Source: Capsicum annuum (taxonomy: Eukaryota > Streptophyta > Magnoliopsida > Solanales > Solanaceae). Taken from it: a DNA stretch of 64,000 nt. The stretch covers positions 156,964,257 to 157,028,256 of the forward strand of contig NC_061115.1 in the NCBI RefSeq assembly GCF_002878395.1, in the 5' to 3' direction. Position numbers and translations under genes: made by a program. Below the pieces are notes generated by a model. It saw only the letters and a program-made list of their open reading frames with translations. It was not told the DNA's origin and made no database searches. Positions 59,861 to 64,000 of the stretch are shown here, in pieces. Numbering within the stretch: position 1 is the first letter of the stretch; every line of letters starts with the position of its first letter.

Positions 59861-60989
59861 TCAAACTAATATACTCATTAACTATATTAAACCTCCTTAA
59901 GTTACAAACAAAACATTAATTAGGGTAGACCATACGTAAATATGTTAACAAAGCTAACACAAGATATGGCCTAAGGTGTGCCGAAGTGGCACACTTCTAA
60001 TCCCAGAAATCCATTTTATGAAACCTCTAACATGAACTAGGATAAAGTATCTAAGTTCATTTCTAGATGTTGAGTGAACAATAAAAAACTCTAAAATAAT
60101 AATTCTTCCCAAACATAAACAACTAAGTCAATTCCACCTAAAATAATATCAACTAAGGCAATTTTCCTTAACCTAAGCAACTAAGCCCAATACCAACCTA
60201 AATATGAATGACTAAAGAAATTTTACCTAGCTATAGTAACTAAGGCTTTCTATACTAAACATGAGCCACTATGACAAATTCTCCTAAGACACGTGTAGCT
60301 AAGCTAATTTCACCCTAAGCTATGGTTTCAATATACCCCAGATGATCCAACTAGTCCAAATATTCTCTTTTATATTTACAACAACTAAATCTAATCCCAT
60401 ATATGGCATATTGTCTTATGCATTCTATGAAATAGCTCAATCTATGAAGAAAGTAAACCTAACCTACGTGGATGCCAAATAAAAGCCTGAAGCATCTACT
60501 AAATCATCGTTCTCCTTTCTGAGAAGATTCCTCAACGTCCCATGCTACAAAAACCATAATATACTCATCACTACAAGAAAAATGGTACCTATATGGTACT
60601 TTTTTCATTGGGTTCAAAATTACGTAAAAATCACTTGTGGGTCCCATTTACCAAATTGCACTTTCAAAACTAACACAATGTCCATCTATGCTCAAGGAAC
60701 ATTTATCCTAAAAATGTGTGAGTTTTGAGATCTAATAGTGCCATAAACAAGCCACAAAGATTCTAGGGATTTTTAGAAAAGATAAAGGATTTTAACCTAA
60801 AACAAACGAGAGCTTGCCACAAATTTGATGATGAAACACATAAATTGACATTACCCAAGCTCAAAAACCACCCACAGATGATTTTCCCAACCTTTCACAC
60901 TATTTAGGGTTTTACTCTCTTGAGACTAGGAGAAAAGTAGGAAGAAATCAGATAAAAAGGGAAATTATAAGTACCAAGTGTTGCTAAAG

Positions 60990-61210
60990 ATATCACAACT
61001 AAAGCGCCTAGGTGTTGCTAAAGCGGTACCCATCCCCACGAACTTGGTCACTAAAGTGGACCATAGGTTGCTTTAATGCAAGCCCCTAAAGCATCTAGGT
61101 ACCACTAAAGTGGTACCTATTGGCTGAGCTAGTACCGCTAAACTGCCTAATGGACTACTAAATCACCTTCCTCTAAAGTGACCAAAGGTTCTCTTTAGTG
61201 GTCAAACCAG
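60990..61210. promoter_or_regulatory. Palindrome-rich block of M LTR
   Basis: TAGGTACCACT (61096-61106) and AGTGGTACCTA (61109-61119) are perfect 11-bp arms around AA. Half sites CTAAAG and GGTACC recur about ten times in the block. Confidence 0.58.
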
Positions 61211-61747
61211 ATATCATTCCCCAACTGGAGACTTAAAAAATTTTTTAGTCTTCACCAACCCCTCCGAATTCATATAGAATACCATATACACAAAGGAAGT
61301 ATACTACCTTATAAAATTCAACATTTTGGACTCAATGTCATAGTCGAAGTTTCCATCCAATCTTATTTCAATAAAAAATGGGTCCCATACCAACTTGCCA
61401 TATATCTTAACTTTCAACCAATAGTTTGAAATAAGTTCAAAAGTCTCAGTACCCTAACCAAAGGTCCACTCAACTTAAAATTGATGTTTTGGAGCTGTTG
61501 GAACTATCAAAATTGGAATACGAGGCCGTTTACTTGAAGGTTTTGCCCAATTTCCAATTTGAACAAGTGAAGGATTCAATAAAGAAATTGGCTTTAAAAC
61601 CCAAATGAACTTCTTGATAACCAAACTATCTGTTGTTAGCCAAACTGTCTAATCTAACAAGTGATAAATGACTTAGGGCATCTATAGGAAAGATATAAAA
61701 TGAAAACATGAGTGGAAATCAAGAAAATAACCTCAAGGATCATTACA

Positions 61748-63917
61748 TATAAGTACCAAAGCCACGGGTACTCAGTATAAATTATCGACCGACTAAGCTA
61801 AATCATAATATAAGCACAATAATGGTGCAAGATAAATAAGTTATGACATGGTAAAAACACAAAGATGGAATGATACTCCAGTACTGTAAATAAATAATTG
61901 AAATCGATATAATATGATCGAAAGCCTAAATAATACTACAAGACTGCCCACATAAACCAGTATGTCAGGAAATATAAATAACCTAATATTGGCCTCAATA
62001 ACCCTAGGATGTAACCAAAGAAAGTAAATAACAAGAATTTCATTAATTCATCATATATCAAGCCATAAACTTTAATCCATTTGTACCATAACATATAATA
62101 AATAAAATCTCAATGTCAGACTCGAACAAAAACTCAATATCATTATCATCATTATTTGCCAGACTTAAACTGGAACTCATGTCATAAATTCTCAAACTTT
62201 AAACAGAACTCAATCTCAATAAATCTCCAAACTTGAAAAAGAACATGTATCAACTGTCATGTACCAATATAGCATAAAAATTAAGAATCTATACTCTTCA
62301 AACTCTAAAGTATTTTTTTAAGGATGTTATACACCCAATAAGACTATGAAGAGCTAACAAGAGTCTTGGCCTAAGGTAGGTCGAAGGGGCCTACTACTAA
62401 TCCCCATTATCTGTTCTAACAAAATTATATCTTTGAGTAGGCTAAGGTACCTAATTGAATTCTAAATGTTAAGTAATCCACAAGTAGCCCTAAGATAGCA
62501 ATTCTACCTTAACATGAATAGCTTAGTCAATTACACCTAATAAACGGTTCGATAATAGTCTAAATAATCCAAATACTACTAATTATATCACCAAGACCTA
62601 GTTTCTATTATCTCTTATATAGCAAAATATCATAAATATACTATGAATTAGCTCAATCTCTGAGGAAAATAAACCTATCCTACCTGGACACTGAAGAAAA
62701 CCTCGAAGAAATCATCTAAACTATTGATTTCCATTTCTAAAAAGCTTTCGGTGGATTCCATACTATCAAAATCCTAATCTATTCATCACTATATGAATAA
62801 TGATACCCATATTTCACTTTTGTTCTTTGGGTCCAAAATTATGTTAAAATCCTATGTGTTTCCCGCTTGCAAAATAAGACTTTCAAACTGACAACACATC
62901 CCTCTATGCTCATAGAACATTTACATTAAAGAATGGGGCAATTTATGACCTAAAATGGTGATGTAATCAACCTACCAATTTTCTAGGGAAATTGGTGAAA
63001 ATAATGAGGGAAATTAAATATGGAATATTTGTAAAGTTATCTTGAATTCAGTGAAAAATGAGTAATTCAAGCTTAAGAACTCCCTAAAATCATTTACTAA
63101 TATCTATTCCATGTCTCCATTGGTTTTATGATTTTTAACTCTTGAAATTGAGTGAAAATCATAAGGAATTTGGGTAGTTGGGATATTTAAAGGATGCCCA
63201 TTCACCGCTTAAGTGGACAATAGGTCGCTTACATAATCACCACTTTCACGATACCCACTGCATACATGGCCAATGGTTAAGCAATCCTCTTGCCACTTAA
63301 GAGGCCTTCTCTTATTTGGTGAGGGCATCACTTAAGTGGCCCTCAACTAGGCTAGCCTCATCTCTTAAGAGACTGGCTGGCCGCTTAAGTGAATGCACCA
63401 GCTAAAAGAACCACCTGAAGACTTAGATTATTTTATGTCTCAACAAACCATTTAAGATTTTATTGGAATCTCGTATACACAAACAAACTATGCTACCTTA
63501 TAAAATTTAAAGTTTTAGACTCAACAACACATTTAAAATTTCCATCCGAGTTTGTTTCAATGAAATGTAGGTCCCACTTATAAGTTCCTTGTTTCTTAAG
63601 TTTCAACCAATATTCCAAAATAAGTTGAAAAGACTTGGTACCCAAAATACAAGTCCATCTATCCAAAAATAGACATTCTAAAGCTATTTAAACTATCAAG
63701 ATTGGAATACGAGCTTGCTTGACTGATGTATTTCTCAATAGCTAATTTTAACTAATAAAGACTTCAAAATTAGGAATTTGATCTAAAATCCAAACGAACT
63801 ACTCGATAATTGAATAGTCAACTCCAGGAAGTCATAAATAACTTAGAGAAACTATAGGAAATCTCTAAATAATAAGAATGATCAAAAATGTAGAAAATGA
63901 CCTAAAGGTTCATTATA
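61748..63917 (-). repeat. LTR fragment D of the M family
   Basis: Plus-strand GTACTCAGTATAAATTATCG aligns with B near 40540, so D begins in mid-LTR directly after the end of M. It ends AAGGTTCATTATA, a decayed CATTACA. It has the donor-like CCAG|GTAGGATAGG on the minus strand (GT at 62683-62682) and a block of CTTAAGTGG/CCACTTAAG half sites (63190-63410), including CACTTAAGTG (63329-63338). M may have inserted into D. Confidence 0.68.
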
Positions 63918-64000
63918 ATATCCACTACTAATGGAAAGTTTGTCTATAAAAGTAACCAATTAGGATCTACATGAAGCCTAAAAAATGTAAGGGTATTGGC
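63918..64000. other. Unassigned window edge
   Basis: The last 83 bases after LTR D show no recognised feature. Confidence 0.3.

Larger units (their letters stand above)
47744..61747 (-). mobile_element. M: minus-strand gypsy remnant (gag start, primer site, 5' LTR)
   Basis: On the minus strand the order is 5' LTR (61747-56291, with a nested solo LTR), primer site (56288-56276), then, beyond LARD-2, a leader and gag start (48213-47744). Removing LARD-2 (duplication CCTAG) and the solo LTR (duplication CCCAT) makes the parts adjacent. Everything after the gag start is absent, cut by the Athila element. The 3' LTR may be fragment A, but this is not shown. Confidence 0.68.
56291..61747 (-). repeat. 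M 5' LTR, split by a solo LTR
   Basis: Plus-strand ends are TGTCATGGCCTAATTTGC (left) and AAGGATCATTACA (right). Excluding the nested element and one copy of its duplication, the length is about 2.98 kb. The right-hand part contains a 25-bp minisatellite, text shared with fragments A, B and D, a donor-like GTAGGTTAGG on the minus strand (GT at 60467-60466), and a palindrome block (60990-61210). Confidence 0.78.

Overview
The window looks like plant nuclear heterochromatin, about 64 kb of AT-rich sequence made almost entirely of decayed LTR retrotransposons nested inside one another. I find no host gene that I can support, and no tRNA, rRNA or CRISPR array. The families present (chromodomain Ty3/gypsy elements with long LTRs, an Athila-type gypsy element, a Sirevirus-like copia element) fit an angiosperm. 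Their wording resembles elements I know from Solanaceae (potato, tomato, pepper), but the species is an inference. Reading frames are broken throughout. Several lost key residues fit G-to-A or C-to-T change, as expected of old, methylated repeats.

Layout. (1) 1-15174: a plus-strand chromovirus (E1), entered in gag and running through protease, RT, RNase H, integrase and chromodomain to its 3' LTR. A 2.6-kb solo LTR (1961-4566) sits in the RT gene, and a 6.35-kb Sirevirus-like copia element (8265-14614) sits in the 3' LTR. (2) 15175-16643: unassigned. (3) 16644-35279: the 5' LTR and gag start of another plus-strand gypsy (E3). Its LTR is split by a minus-strand chromovirus (E2, 17206-34114), whose 3' LTR is in turn split by a 9.2-kb element with LTRs but no recognisable gag-pol (LARD-1, 17679-26893, minus). 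(4) 35280-37652: two minus-strand LTR fragments. (5) 37653-47743: an Athila-type element with gag and a truncated 5' LTR, itself holding a long minus-strand LTR (B, 40081 to about 44850) with minisatellites. (6) 47744-61747: a minus-strand element (M) reduced to its gag start, primer-binding site and 5' LTR. LARD-2 (48219-56270) lies between its gag and primer site, and a solo LTR (56864-59336) lies in its LTR. (7) 61748-63917: another LTR (D) of the M family, then 83 unassigned bases.

How the parts work together. The elements with coding remnants once supplied gag, protease, reverse transcriptase and integrase. The two LARD-like elements keep only what such proteins act on (LTRs, a primer-binding site for initiator tRNA-Met, a polypurine tract and a leader), so they were probably mobilised in trans. 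LTRs of several families share one architecture: a palindrome-rich block, then a TATA-like site where visible, then a splice-donor-like AAG|GTATG. In seven LTRs this is followed 14-16 nt later by a hairpin whose stem bases differ between families while pairing is kept. I consider that shared module the most interesting signal in the window.

All coordinates of LTR ends come from reading terminal TG/CA, flanking duplications, primer sites and purine tracts by eye. No alignment was run.
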